DNA of 64,000 bases, from positions 248,001 through 312,000 of the forward strand of contig JADJHR010000006.1 of assembly GCA_016707445.1 (NCBI GenBank). Reading direction: 5' to 3'. This document shows, piece after piece, positions 36,760 through 45,333 of the stretch. Every line of letters starts with the position of its first letter. Positions within the stretch are counted from its first letter, which is position 1. The notes under the pieces were generated by a model, which ran no database searches, was not told where the DNA came from, and was given only the letters and a program-made list of their open reading frames with translations. The DNA is from Rubrivivax sp. Its GTDB lineage: Bacteria; Pseudomonadota; Gammaproteobacteria; Burkholderiales; Burkholderiaceae_C. Made by a program: the position numbers and the translations under genes.

Positions 36760-38346
36760 ATGACACCCGTCCCCCCGATCGCCGCAGCGCCGACTGCACC
36801 GCTGCTGGCGCGCCTGGGGCGTCTGCTCGTCGTCGCCCTGCTCGGCTTTGCGTCCGGCCTGCCGCTGGCGCTGACCGGCCAGGCCATGCAGGCCTGGCTG
36901 ACCACCGAAGGCGTGGACCTGGCGACGATCGGCTTTCTGGGCCTGGTCGGCCTGCCCTACACCTTCAAGTTCCTGTGGGCGCCGCTGATGGACCGCTTCG
37001 AGCTGCCCCTGCTGGGCCGCCGCCGCGGCTGGCTGGTGCTGACGCAGCTGTTGCTGGCCGCGCTGCTGCTGGCGCTGGCAGCCACGCCGCCCGGCGCAGC
37101 GTTGCGCGTGTTCGCGCTGCTGGCGTTGTTGCTGGCCTTCGTGTCGGCGTCGCAGGACGTGGTGATCGACGCCTACCGCACCGACCTGCTGCCCGCGCCC
37201 GAGCGTGGCTTGGGCGCGTCGCTGAACGTGGCCGGCTATCGCATGGCGATGATCGTGTCCGGCGGGCTGGCGCTGATCTGGACCGACGCCGCGCAGGGCG
37301 GCGGCTGGAGCTGGCCGCAGGTCTATCGCCTGATGGCGGCGCTGATGGTCGCTGCGGCGCTGCTGTCGGCCTTGCTGTTGCCGCGCCTGCCCGAGGCCGC
37401 CGTCGGCACATCACGCGCCCCGGTGCGACGCGAGCTGCTGGGTTTTCTGGCCGTGGTTGCCGCGGTGGCGCTGGGCGCGGTGCTGACCGATCGCCTGATC
37501 GGTCCGCTGGCGCGGGCCCTGCTGACACCCTGGCTGGCCGGCACCCGGCTGCCGGCGCCGCTGCAGGGGCGCTGGATCGACCTCGTGGCCCTGCTGGCGG
37601 GCGTGGCGCTGACGCTGCCGCTGGCCGCCTGGGCCGCGCGGCGGGCCCGCTTCGAGACGCTGCTGGCGGGCTTGCGCGACTACTTCAGCCACCCCGGCGC
37701 AGCGGCGATCCTGTTGCTGATCGTGCTCTACAAGCTGGGTGACGCCTTCGCCGGCGCGCTGCTCACGCCTTTCCTGCTGACCGGCATGGGCTATGGCTTG
37801 GCCGAGGTCGGCGTGGTCAACAAGGTGATCGGGTTGTGGCTGACCATCGCAGGTGCCCTGATGGGCGGCGCGGCCATGCTGCGCCTGGGCCTGTGGCGCG
37901 CGCTGCTGCTGTTCGGCTTGCTGCAGATGCTCAGCAATCTGGGCTTCTGGTGGCTGGCGCAGGGCGGTCGCGGCCAACTGGGCGCCACGTTGCTGCCGGC
38001 ATTCGACTGGGGCTTCATCAAGCTGGCCGCACCCACGCCGGTGGACGGCGGCCTGCTGCTGGTGGTGGCGCTGGAGAACCTGTCCGGCGGCATGGGCACG
38101 GCGGCCTTCCTGGCCTTCCTGATGAGCCTGTGCAGCCAGCGCTTCACAGCCACGCAGTTCGCACTGCTGTCGGCCTTTGCGTCGATCGGCCGCGTGTGGG
38201 TGGGGCCGCTGGCCGGTGTGCTGGCCGAGACCATCGGCTGGCCCAGCTTCTTCATCGTCAGCACCTTGATGGCCCTGCCGGCCCTGCTGATGCTGGGTTG
38301 GCTGCGGGTGCCGTTGCGGGCGCTGGAAAGTGGGCCGCTGCGCTGA
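36760..38346 (+). CDS. ampG: AmpG-type muropeptide permease (MFS)
   Basis: A 528-residue inner-membrane permease with about 12-14 helices that imports anhydro-muropeptides for cell-wall recycling. AmpG features are LLGFASGLPLALTGQAMQAWL in TM1, PYTFKFLWAPLMDR as the motif A equivalent, and LAFVSASQDVVIDAYRTDLL. Two helices after residue 215 are separated by a long loop. A GTG one codon before the ATG is an alternative. The gene is divergent from an RlmN-like gene. The TAGAAT box six bases upstream leaves no room for a ribosome-binding site. Confidence 0.93.
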   Translation: MTPVPPIAAAPTAPLLARLGRLLVVALLGFASGLPLALTGQAMQAWLTTEGVDLATIGFLGLVGLPYTFKFLWAPLMDRFELPLLGRRRGWLVLTQLLLAALLLALAATPPGAALRVFALLALLLAFVSASQDVVIDAYRTDLLPAPERGLGASLNVAGYRMAMIVSGGLALIWTDAAQGGGWSWPQVYRLMAALMVAAALLSALLLPRLPEAAVGTSRAPVRRELLGFLAVVAAVALGAVLTDRLIGPLARALLTPWLAGTRLPAPLQGRWIDLVALLAGVALTLPLAAWAARRARFETLLAGLRDYFSHPGAAAILLLIVLYKLGDAFAGALLTPFLLTGMGYGLAEVGVVNKVIGLWLTIAGALMGGAAMLRLGLWRALLLFGLLQMLSNLGFWWLAQGGRGQLGATLLPAFDWGFIKLAAPTPVDGGLLLVVALENLSGGMGTAAFLAFLMSLCSQRFTATQFALLSAFASIGRVWVGPLAGVLAETIGWPSFFIVSTLMALPALLMLGWLRVPLRALESGPLR

Positions 38347-38361
38347 GGCGGCGTGCAAACC

Positions 38362-38367
38362 TAGAAT
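38362..38367 (+). promoter_or_regulatory. -10 element (TAGAAT) for the M48 peptidase gene
   Basis: TAGAAT in the 57-bp gap between ampG and the M48 gene, 36 bp before the ATG. It matches the preferred -10 word seen before several genes in this window. Confidence 0.4.
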
Positions 38368-38403
38368 TCCCGTTGGGCAGCACCATCTGCCGAGGACGTC
38401 ATC

Positions 38404-39333
38404 ATGGATCGCCCGTTCAACACCACTGCGAAGCTGCCACGCCCGAGCCTGGCCACAGCCTGCCGCTGCCCGCAGCACGCGCGCCGCCTGTTCACCGGCA
38501 GTCTGCTCGGCGCCGGCCTGGTCGCGGCCTTGCCGGCGGCGGCCACGATTCCCGAGTGCAAGCGGTCGAAATTCGCCAGTGCGGTGTCGGCCGACACGGT
38601 GGAAAGTCAGGCCGGACGGCAATACCGCCAGCTGCTGCAGAAGGCCGGCAGTGACCGCGCGCTGGCGCCCCCCGATCACCCGCAGCTGCAGCGGCTGAAG
38701 TACATCGGTGCGCGCATGGTGCCTTTCACCAGCGAGTGCAACAGCCGCGCCGCGCAGTGGCAATGGGAGGTGAACCTGATCGGCAGCCGCGAGATCAACG
38801 CCTTCTGCATGCCGGGCGGCAAGATCGCGTTCTACTTCGGCATCCTGTCCGAACTGCAGCTCAGTGACGACGAGGTGGCGATGATCATGGGCCACGAGGC
38901 CGCGCACGCGCTGCTGGAACATGCGCGCGAGCAGATGGGCAAGAACACGATCACCACCGGTGCGCTGCGCCTGGGTGCGGCGCTTCTTGGCTGGGGCCAG
39001 GTCGGCGACGTCGCGGCGCAAGGCGCGGGCCAACTGGCGTCGCTGGCCTACAGCCGCTCTGACGAGTCCGAGGCCGATGCGCTGGGGCTGATCATGGCGG
39101 CCAAGGCCGGCTACGACCCGCGCGCCGGCGTCACGCTGTGGCAGAAGATGGGCGCGGCCGGTGGTGGTGCGCCGCCGCAGATGCTGTCGACTCACCCTTC
39201 GGGGCCGGCACGCATTAAGGACATCGAGTCCAAGCTGCCCGGCGTGATGCCGATCTTCGACGCGGCGCCCAAACCCACGCGCCGCTTCAGTCCGCCGCCC
39301 AGGTTGCCGCCGGCGCCCCAGCGTTCGCGCTGA
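38404..39333 (+). CDS. M48-family zinc metallopeptidase
   Basis: A 309-residue Ste24/HtpX-related peptidase. An N-terminal signal or anchor (LFTGSLLGAGLVAALPAAA) targets the periplasm. The catalytic motif HEAAH is at about 164-168 (MIMGHEAAHALLEHAREQM), and the third zinc ligand is in RSDESEADALGL. NAFCMPGGKIAFYFGIL is the family beta-strand preceding the active site. It resembles LoiP/YcaL-like outer-membrane quality-control proteases. The C-terminal tail is Pro/Arg-rich. It follows ampG by 57 bp and may have its own promoter. Confidence 0.9.
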   Translation: MDRPFNTTAKLPRPSLATACRCPQHARRLFTGSLLGAGLVAALPAAATIPECKRSKFASAVSADTVESQAGRQYRQLLQKAGSDRALAPPDHPQLQRLKYIGARMVPFTSECNSRAAQWQWEVNLIGSREINAFCMPGGKIAFYFGILSELQLSDDEVAMIMGHEAAHALLEHAREQMGKNTITTGALRLGAALLGWGQVGDVAAQGAGQLASLAYSRSDESEADALGLIMAAKAGYDPRAGVTLWQKMGAAGGGAPPQMLSTHPSGPARIKDIESKLPGVMPIFDAAPKPTRRFSPPPRLPPAPQRSR

Positions 39334-39352
39334 TCGAGTCCCGGCGCTGCGC

Positions 39353-40018
39353 CTACCAGCGTGGCGGCAGCGCCTTCAGCAACAGCAGGTGCCCGCCACG
39401 CGGCGCCTTCACGTAGCCGCCTTGCTGCAGGTCGTTGAGCTGGCGCGTGACCATCTCGCGCGAGCAGCCCACGCGGTTGGCCAGCTCCAGGTGGGTCAAC
39501 GCCTCGCTCAATCTTCGTGTGCCGTCGGGCTGTGCTTCGGCCAGCGATTCGAGCAGCTGCTTGAGCCGACCATAGACGTCGTTCAGCGCCATGCTCTTGG
39601 CGCTGAGCGTGGCCGCACGCGCGCGCCGGATCACCTTGGCCAGCAGCTCGAAGGCGAATGCCGGGCGCTCGGTCAGGTGCGCTTCCAGTGTGCGCCGGGT
39701 GATCATGGCGCAGGTGGTGGGCTCGAGTGCCATCACGCTGGCCGAGCGGGCGCCGCCGTCCAGGCTCATCTCGCCCACGTATTCGCCCGGGCCGTAGGTG
39801 CCGTGCGTGATCTCGCGGTCGTTGACCAGGTGGCTGCCGTACACGCGCAGCCGGCCGTCGAGCACGATGTAGATCGTGTCGTCGATCGAACCTTCCTGGA
39901 TCAGCCCCGCACCCTTGGCAAAGCGGCACAGCGTGCCGCGCTCGGCCAGTGCGCGCAGGTCATCCGACAGCGGTGCGGTCTGCAGCGGGTCGCTCGGCGG
40001 TGGCTTCTGGCGGGGCAT
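39353..40018 (-). CDS. Crp/Fnr-family transcriptional regulator
   Basis: A 221-residue regulator with an N-terminal cyclic-nucleotide-binding-like domain (GSIDDTIYIVLDGRLRVYG, then HGTYGPGEYVGEMSLDGGARSASV) and a C-terminal winged helix (LTHLELANRVGCSREMVTRQLNDLQ). The cNMP-binding GE...R.A pattern reads as GEMSLDGGARSAS, so binding is plausible. No FNR-type cysteine cluster is present. The start at 40018 (MPRQKPPPSDPLQ) lies 5 bp after the stop of the upstream metallo-hydrolase gene, so the two form an operon. Confidence 0.9.
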   Translation of the reverse strand: MPRQKPPPSDPLQTAPLSDDLRALAERGTLCRFAKGAGLIQEGSIDDTIYIVLDGRLRVYGSHLVNDREITHGTYGPGEYVGEMSLDGGARSASVMALEPTTCAMITRRTLEAHLTERPAFAFELLAKVIRRARAATLSAKSMALNDVYGRLKQLLESLAEAQPDGTRRLSEALTHLELANRVGCSREMVTRQLNDLQQGGYVKAPRGGHLLLLKALPPRW

Positions 40019-40023
40019 GCGGT

Positions 40024-40665
40024 TCAGGTGCCGGACAGGTAGGGATTGAAGCGGCGTTCGCGGCCGAAGCTGCTTTCCGGGCCGTGGCCCGGGATGAACA
40101 CCGTGTCGTCGCCCATCGGCCACAGTCGTTGGGTGATGCTGGCGATCAGCGTGTCGAAGTCACCGCCCGGAAAGTCGGTGCGGCCGATGCTGCCGGCGAA
40201 CAGCACGTCGCCGACGAAGGCGCGCTGTGCCTGCACGCTGTGAAAGACCACGTGCCCTGGCGTGTGGCCGGGGCAATGGCGCACGTCGAGCGTGCATTCG
40301 CCGACCGTGACCTGGTCGCCATCGGCCAGCCAGCGCGTGGGCGTGAAGGCTTCGGCCGGTGCAAAGCCGAACATGCGGCTCTGCTCGGCCAGCGCGTCGA
40401 TCCAGAACTTGTCACCCGGGTGCGGGCCGACGATGGGCAGGCCGCGAGTGCGGGCCAATTCACCGGCGCCCCCGGCATGGTCGATGTGGGCGTGCGTCAG
40501 CCAGATCTGCTCGAGCTCGACGCCCAGCTCATCCACCGCCGCCAGCAGCTGCGGCAGGTCGCCGCCGGGGTCGATCAGGGCCGCCTTGCGCGTGGCGTCG
40601 CAGAAGACCAGCGACGCGTTCTGCGCAAACGGCGTGACCGGGATGGTGCGGTAGTGCAAGGGCAT
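40024..40665 (-). CDS. Metallo-beta-lactamase-fold hydrolase, glyoxalase II-like
   Basis: A 213-residue cytoplasmic hydrolase. The zinc-binding motif is THAHIDHAGG (HxHxDH) near residue 58, followed by HCPGHTPGHVVFH, FVGDVLFAGSIGRTDFPGG and the C-terminal IPGHGPESSFGRE. This pattern matches the YcbL/GloB2-type subgroup that hydrolyses S-lactoylglutathione or related thioesters. It is co-transcribed with the Crp/Fnr regulator immediately downstream. Substrate not determinable here. Confidence 0.9.
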   Translation of the reverse strand: MPLHYRTIPVTPFAQNASLVFCDATRKAALIDPGGDLPQLLAAVDELGVELEQIWLTHAHIDHAGGAGELARTRGLPIVGPHPGDKFWIDALAEQSRMFGFAPAEAFTPTRWLADGDQVTVGECTLDVRHCPGHTPGHVVFHSVQAQRAFVGDVLFAGSIGRTDFPGGDFDTLIASITQRLWPMGDDTVFIPGHGPESSFGRERRFNPYLSGT

Positions 40666-40707
40666 GGCGGGTCTGGTCGATCTTAGTGCCGAAGCGTTGC
40701 TGCTCGG

Positions 40708-42009
40708 TCAGCGACCCAGCGAGGTGCTGCCCAGCCTGCCTTCGATGTCGGACATCAGGCGTTCGTAGGCCGGTGACCCCGGTGCGCCGAAGCGGCGCCG
40801 GAACTCGGTTTCGTTCATGCCCTCGGGCAGGTCAGACACATCGGGCAGCAGGTCTTGCTCCTGCAGCCCGGTGGTCAGCAGCTGCTGCAGCCGCTCGGGC
40901 GAACCGACGGCCAGCACACCGAGCCGCGTGCCGGCGCGGTTGGCGGCCATGTCGTTGAAGCTGAAACCGCTGCCCGAACGGGCGTCGGACAGCTCCTTGA
41001 AGAGGCCGATCATGTCGGCCAGCGGGCTGCCGTTCCCGGCCGCCAGCGTGGCCGACACCAGAAAGTGCTGCGGCGAGTCATGCCGCCCGGCCAGGGTCAG
41101 CCGGATCGGCCGCGCTGCAAGCTCGGCGGCGCGCTCGGGCAGCAGCGTGCCCAGGCCGACTCCGTTGGCCACCATACCCAGCACCAGCAGCGCGGCGCGG
41201 TTCTCAGACGCGGCGTCGTGACCGTCGGCGCTGCGCCGACGCGCCAGCTCGAACATGGGCGGCAACAGTTGCGACAGCGACAACGCCTGCGCCGGCAGCG
41301 TGGCCGTCACTTGCGCCAGCTGCGCGGCGTAGACCTGCAGCCGCTGGCGTTCCTGCGCCGGCAGCAGCAGGGTCAGCATGCGGGCTGGGGCGTCGGGGCC
41401 CCAGGCATAGACCAGCTCCAGACGCTGCGGCCGCAGGCGCAGCGTCTGCACCGCCACCAGGGTCAGCGCGCGCGCGTCGTCCAGCCCATAGGCGGCGGCG
41501 AAACGGTTGAATGCCCAGTTGACGAGCGGCAAGGGCAAGGACACTGGGCCCAGCGTCACGCGTTCGAGCTGCGGCAGCCCGCGCGTCGGGTGCGCCCGCA
41601 GCGACAGGTTCAGCCAGCGGCCCAGCGGGTTGTTGGGCAGCTGGATGCTGCCGTCGAGCTGCAGCTGGCCGGCATCGACGCGCAGAGCCCAGCGGCTGGG
41701 CCGCCAGCGCGCCGCGGCGTGATTGATCAGCAGCTCGGCTTCGCGCTGGGTGAGTCGCAGAGTGCGCACCACGCCGGGGATGGCGTGTCGTGGGTCGTGC
41801 TGGCGCGCCAGCTGCAACGCGCGCTCGACATCGTCGACCTTGAGTGTTGCAGTCTGCAGCACCGTCGGCTCGCGCGCCGGCAATTGCGTCAGCAGAAGTG
41901 CCAGCGTCAGGGTCAGGGTCAGGAGCAGCAACAGTCCGGCCAGCCAGCGCAGCCATTGGCGGTGACGGCCTGAAGATATGGGGAATTGACTCACTGCCCC
42001 AGTGTGCAC
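40708..42009 (-). CDS. Membrane-anchored protein of unknown function
   Basis: A 433-residue product with one N-terminal transmembrane helix (WLRWLAGLLLLLTLTLTLALLLTQL, about residues 19-43) and a long soluble, presumably periplasmic, part rich in Leu, Ala and Arg. It includes the regular segments LRLTQREAELLINHAAARW and SGSGFSFNDMAANRAGTRLG. I do not recognise a domain, but the layout (single anchor, no cysteines in the soluble part, defined amphipathic strands) suggests a genuine conserved exported protein. It is divergent from a Tat-exported amidohydrolase gene, and the stop is 43 bp from the neighbouring metallo-hydrolase start. Confidence 0.75.
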   Translation of the reverse strand: MHTGAVSQFPISSGRHRQWLRWLAGLLLLLTLTLTLALLLTQLPAREPTVLQTATLKVDDVERALQLARQHDPRHAIPGVVRTLRLTQREAELLINHAAARWRPSRWALRVDAGQLQLDGSIQLPNNPLGRWLNLSLRAHPTRGLPQLERVTLGPVSLPLPLVNWAFNRFAAAYGLDDARALTLVAVQTLRLRPQRLELVYAWGPDAPARMLTLLLPAQERQRLQVYAAQLAQVTATLPAQALSLSQLLPPMFELARRRSADGHDAASENRAALLVLGMVANGVGLGTLLPERAAELAARPIRLTLAGRHDSPQHFLVSATLAAGNGSPLADMIGLFKELSDARSGSGFSFNDMAANRAGTRLGVLAVGSPERLQQLLTTGLQEQDLLPDVSDLPEGMNETEFRRRFGAPGSPAYERLMSDIEGRLGSTSLGR

Positions 42010-42068
42010 CGAGCCTGCGCTAGGCTTGTCACTGGTGGGCCCGACCGGGCCGGCGCTGGAGGAACCGC

Positions 42069-42917
42069 ATGTCCATCACTTTGTCCCGCCGTCAATGGCT
42101 GTCGAGCTTTGCCGCGGCGGCCGCCGCCCCGGTGCTGAGTCCAGCACGCGCTGCGAGTCCGCTGCCGCTGTTCGACGCCCATGTTCACTACAGCCACGAC
42201 GCCGTCATCGCCGTGCCGCCGGCGCAGGCAGTGGCCATCCTGCGGCAGGCGGGCCTGCGCGGCGTGCTGGTGTCCTCGTCGGACGATGACGGCACGCAGA
42301 AGCTGCTGGCCGAAGCGCCCGACCTCATCGTGCCCGAACTGCGCCCCTACCGCACCCGCGCCGACACCAGCGGCTGGGTGCGTGACGATGGCATCGTGCG
42401 CTACCTGGAGCAGCGCCTGGCCCGCCACCGCTATGTGGGCATCGGTGAGTTCCATCTTTACGGCGCCGACGCCGAACTGCCGGTGCCCAAGCGCATGGTC
42501 GCGCTGGCGCGTGAACGTGGGCTGCTGCTGCACGCACATTCCGACGCCGACGCCGTCAACCGGCTTTTCGTGCAATGGCCAGACGCGCGCGTGCTGTGGG
42601 CGCATTCGGGTTTCGAAGCACCGCAGGCGGTACGCGACATGCTGCGCCGGCATCCGCGACTGTGGAGTGACCTGGCCTTTCGCGGCGACCATGCCAGCGG
42701 CGGCAAGGTCGACCCGGCCTGGCGCGAAGCCTTCACCGAGTTCCCGCAGCGCTTCATGGCCGGCACCGACACCTTCACCCCTGAGCGCTGGCACTACATC
42801 GTGCCGCACGCTGAGTTCACGCGTGCCTGGCTGGCCGACCTGCCTCTGCCGATCGCCGAGCACCTGGCCTGGCGCAACGCCGAAGCGCTGCTGCGTGCGC
42901 CGGAGCGTTCAACGTGA
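42069..42917 (+). CDS. Tat-exported amidohydrolase (TIM-barrel, Amidohydro_2-like)
   Basis: A 282-residue predicted periplasmic metallo-hydrolase. A twin-arginine signal (SRRQWLSSFAAAAAAPVLSPARAA) begins the protein. The barrel reads FDAHVHYSHD (HxH metal site), VGIGEFHLYG, LLLHAHSD, LWAHSGFE and FMAGTDTF, each a typical metal or catalytic position. First gene of a three-gene overlapping unit with a YtkA-like protein and a di-heme peroxidase; the stop overlaps the next GTG start by four bases. Export by Tat implies a cofactor-loaded folded enzyme. Substrate unknown. Confidence 0.85.
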   Translation: MSITLSRRQWLSSFAAAAAAPVLSPARAASPLPLFDAHVHYSHDAVIAVPPAQAVAILRQAGLRGVLVSSSDDDGTQKLLAEAPDLIVPELRPYRTRADTSGWVRDDGIVRYLEQRLARHRYVGIGEFHLYGADAELPVPKRMVALARERGLLLHAHSDADAVNRLFVQWPDARVLWAHSGFEAPQAVRDMLRRHPRLWSDLAFRGDHASGGKVDPAWREAFTEFPQRFMAGTDTFTPERWHYIVPHAEFTRAWLADLPLPIAEHLAWRNAEALLRAPERST

Positions 42918-43336
42918 AAGCCCTGGTCGCGGGCCTGTTCGGCCTGTTGCTGTCGGCGCTTTCAACTCACGCGACGCAGGCGGCTGACTGTGGCCAGCAG
43001 CTGGATGCGCGCCAGCGGCGCGAGATCCGGACGCCGCGCCACCTGCTGGTCTTTGCGCCGAGCCCGGCACCGCTGGCACTGGGCCGTCATTTCGGGCTCG
43101 ACATCGTGGTCTGTCCACGCGCCGGTGCCAGCCTGCCGCTGGCCCTGAAGGTCGACGCCGACATGCCGGCGCATCGCCATGGCATGAACTACCGGGCGAC
43201 GGTTCAGACCTTGGGCGAGGGCCGCTATCGTGCCGAAGGCCTGTTCCTGCACATGCCTGGTCGATGGCGGCTGCTGTTTGACCTCAGTGCCGACGGTCGC
43301 CTGGAACGCCTGAGCCACGAGGTCGATCTGGAGTGA
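42914..43336 (+). CDS. Exported YtkA/FixH-like small protein
   Basis: A 140-residue protein with signal peptide (ALVAGLFGLLLSALSTHATQA) and a beta-sandwich-like domain carrying DADMPAHRHGMNYRATVQTLGEGRY then GLFLHMPGRWRLLFDL. The MPAHRHGM histidine-rich turn and the LHMPGRW strand are typical of YtkA-like domains, which often occur near copper or cytochrome systems. The GTG start at 42914 overlaps the amidohydrolase stop, and its own stop overlaps the MauG-like start (GTGA). A metal-binding or electron-transfer accessory role is an inference. Confidence 0.8.
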   Translation: MKALVAGLFGLLLSALSTHATQAADCGQQLDARQRREIRTPRHLLVFAPSPAPLALGRHFGLDIVVCPRAGASLPLALKVDADMPAHRHGMNYRATVQTLGEGRYRAEGLFLHMPGRWRLLFDLSADGRLERLSHEVDLE

Positions 43337-44526
43337 GCTTCGTTTGCACCCGGCGCCGAATCGCCGGCCTGGTGTTGTCCATGTTGGCGCTGCTGACTGC
43401 TGCCGTGTCGGCACAGAAGATCGAGTTCAGCGCCGCCGAGCGCAGTCGCATCCTGACCCATGGACCCTGGCCGCCGGCCCCGGCGCTTGACCCTGGCAAC
43501 GCCTGGGCAGGTCGTGCCGAGGCCATCGCTTTGGGGCAGCGTCTGTTCTTCGACACCCGGCTGTCGCCCGATGCGCGTCTGGCCTGCGCCAGCTGCCATC
43601 AGCCTGCGCTGGCTTTTGCCGATGGTCGCGCGCGGTCGCTCGGGCGGGTCGAACTCGAGCGCAACGCGCCATCGCTGTGGAATGCCGTGCATGAGCGCTG
43701 GCTGGGCTGGGACGGCGCCGCTGACAGCCTGTGGTCGCAGGCCTTGCGTCCCTTGCTCGAACCGCGTGAGCTGGGCAGCAACGCGGCGCAGCTGCGCCGC
43801 TGGCTGGCGCAGGACAGGGACCTGGCCTGCCGTTGGGCGGCCAGCTTCGGCACGCTGGCCGACGACGACAAGGTCTTGCTGGTGCAGGCGGCCAAGGCGC
43901 TGGGCGCTTTTGTCGGCAGCCTGCAGTCGGCAGCCACGCCGTTCGATCACTTTCGTGACGCGTTGGCCGCCGACGATGGGCCGGCACAGGCGCGATATCC
44001 GGCATCGGCACAGCGCGGGCTGCGCCTGTTCGTCGGGCGTGGTCGTTGTCACCTGTGCCACAGCGGGCCGCGTTTCTCCAACGGCGAGTTCGCCGACATC
44101 GGGGCCGGCTTCTTCGTGCGGCCGGGCCAGGTCGACCCCGGCCGCCACGGCGGCATCCAGGACCTGCATCGCAGCGAGTTCACGCTGCTCTCGCACTGGG
44201 CCGATGCACCGGGCGAAACGGCGCTGAAGACCCGCCACGTCAGCCCTCAGCACCGCAATTTCGGCGAGTTCAAGGTGCCCTCGCTGCGCAACGTCGCGCT
44301 GACCGCGCCCTACCTGCACGACGGACGCGTGCCCACGCTGGCGGCGATGGTTCGGCATTACAGCGAACTCGACCTCGACCGCCTGCACGCAGACGGCGAG
44401 CGCATCCTCGAACCGCTGCGCCTGTCTGGCGACGAGCAGGCCGATCTGCAGGCCTTTCTGCGCAGCCTGGGCGACGCCGGCGCGCGCCGCTGGCAGCGAC
44501 CGGTGTTGCCAACCTGCCGGCGCTGA
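43333..44526 (+). CDS. Di-heme cytochrome c peroxidase/MauG-family protein
   Basis: A 397-residue exported di-heme protein. The signal segment is IAGLVLSMLALLTAAVSAQ. The two heme-c attachment sites are CASCH (85-89) and CHLCH (about 239-243). FGEFKVPSLRNVALTAPYLHDGRVPTLAAMVRHYSEL is the characteristic MauG/CcpA C-terminal segment, with the tyrosine or methionine ligand region nearby. It could be a peroxidase or, like MauG, an oxidase that matures a partner protein. The overlap with two upstream exported genes suggests a functional set. GTG start at 43333. Confidence 0.9.
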   Translation: MSFVCTRRRIAGLVLSMLALLTAAVSAQKIEFSAAERSRILTHGPWPPAPALDPGNAWAGRAEAIALGQRLFFDTRLSPDARLACASCHQPALAFADGRARSLGRVELERNAPSLWNAVHERWLGWDGAADSLWSQALRPLLEPRELGSNAAQLRRWLAQDRDLACRWAASFGTLADDDKVLLVQAAKALGAFVGSLQSAATPFDHFRDALAADDGPAQARYPASAQRGLRLFVGRGRCHLCHSGPRFSNGEFADIGAGFFVRPGQVDPGRHGGIQDLHRSEFTLLSHWADAPGETALKTRHVSPQHRNFGEFKVPSLRNVALTAPYLHDGRVPTLAAMVRHYSELDLDRLHADGERILEPLRLSGDEQADLQAFLRSLGDAGARRWQRPVLPTCRR

Positions 44527-44775
44527 TCAGGCCCAGCAGCAAGGCTTTGCCAGCCGTCGATCCTCGCACGAAACGGGGCCCTGTGCGGCGTGGGCCATTG
44601 CTTGCACGGGCTTGCCAAACGGGTGCACACTGGCTTCGCCGGACCCCGTGTCGGGCCCAGGCGATCAACGCTCTTTCCGCCTTGTTTTTCACCCCCACCC
44701 GCCATGTTTTCCGGGCCCTGCCCGGGCCGACATTTCCCCAAGCCGCATTTCCCACCCCTTGACCAGGAGGTCTTA
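44527..44775. other. Non-coding region upstream of hpf
   Basis: A 249-bp interval between the MauG-like gene and hpf. It should contain the hpf promoter and ends with the strong AGGAGG ribosome-binding site at 44765-44770. A loose GC-rich dyad is present but no terminator with a T-tract, and I could not place a confident -35/-10 pair. Confidence 0.35.
44765..44770 (+). promoter_or_regulatory. Consensus ribosome-binding site of hpf
   Basis: AGGAGG, the perfect anti-Shine-Dalgarno complement, 5 bp before the hpf ATG. It stands out because most genes in the window have weak sites. Confidence 0.8.
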
Positions 44776-45117
44776 ATGAACTTGACGATCAGCGGACATC
44801 ACCTTGAAATCACACCCGCGCTGCGGGAGTACGTGCTCACCAAGCTGGATCGGGTGACACGGCATTTCGACCAGGTCGTGGATGTCAACGTGTTGCTGAC
44901 GGTCGAGAACAAGAAAGAGAAGGAACGCCGGCACTGCGCCGAGGTGACGCTGCACGTCAAGGGACGCGACATCTTCGTCGAACAGGCCAGCGAGGACATG
45001 TACGCCGCGATCGACCAGCTGATGGACAAGCTCGATCGCCAGGTGATGCGTCACAAGGACCGCCTGCAGGACCATCACCATCAGGCGGCCAAGCGCATCG
45101 ACGCGCCACCGGCCTGA
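44776..45117 (+). CDS. hpf: Ribosome hibernation-promoting factor, short form
   Basis: A 113-residue RaiA/HPF-family protein that binds the 30S decoding region in stationary phase and promotes 100S or inactive 70S formation. It begins MNLTISGHHLEITPALREYVLTKL and has EVTLHVKGRDIFVEQASEDMYAAIDQLMDKLDRQV, the HPF core. There is no C-terminal dimerisation domain, so it is the short type. Perfect AGGAGG site. It sits upstream of ptsN-hprK, the common beta-proteobacterial arrangement, though rpoN, usually next to it, is absent. A strong terminator follows. Confidence 0.94.
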   Translation: MNLTISGHHLEITPALREYVLTKLDRVTRHFDQVVDVNVLLTVENKKEKERRHCAEVTLHVKGRDIFVEQASEDMYAAIDQLMDKLDRQVMRHKDRLQDHHHQAAKRIDAPPA

Positions 45118-45141
45118 CAAGCTGCATCGACGTTTCCCGAC

Positions 45142-45165
45142 AGCGGCCCCTCGGGGGCCGCTTTT
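45142..45165 (+). terminator. Rho-independent terminator after hpf
   Basis: AGCGGCCCC-TCG-GGGGCCGCT makes a perfect 9-bp GC-rich stem followed by a TTT run, 24 bp after the hpf stop. It separates hpf from ptsN transcription. Confidence 0.85.
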
Positions 45166-45238
45166 CATGACCGAGGCTTTGTTGCTGCAATGCCGCAGAA
45201 CAGCCGAATTCCCCATGAACCGGGTGGCCACCAAGGCC

Positions 45239-45265
45239 TTGGCGCTGCACCCGGCTTCCTATAAT
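45239..45265 (+). promoter_or_regulatory. Sigma-70-like promoter of ptsN
   Basis: TATAAT at 45260-45265 with TTGGCG 15 bp upstream (45239-45244), after the hpf terminator and 68 bp before the ptsN ATG. The spacer is shorter than the usual 17. Confidence 0.55.
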
Positions 45266-45333
45266 TCAACGCTCTGTAACAGTCGGGTGGCTGCCCGTCA
45301 TGGAACGAGCGGCCCACGGGGGGATGCACCCAC

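Noticed and set aside
44600..44640. Possible sigma-54 promoter (TTGCAC...TTGC) upstream of hpf
   Set aside because: Spacing is four instead of five bases and the -24 element lacks the GG; too weak to report.
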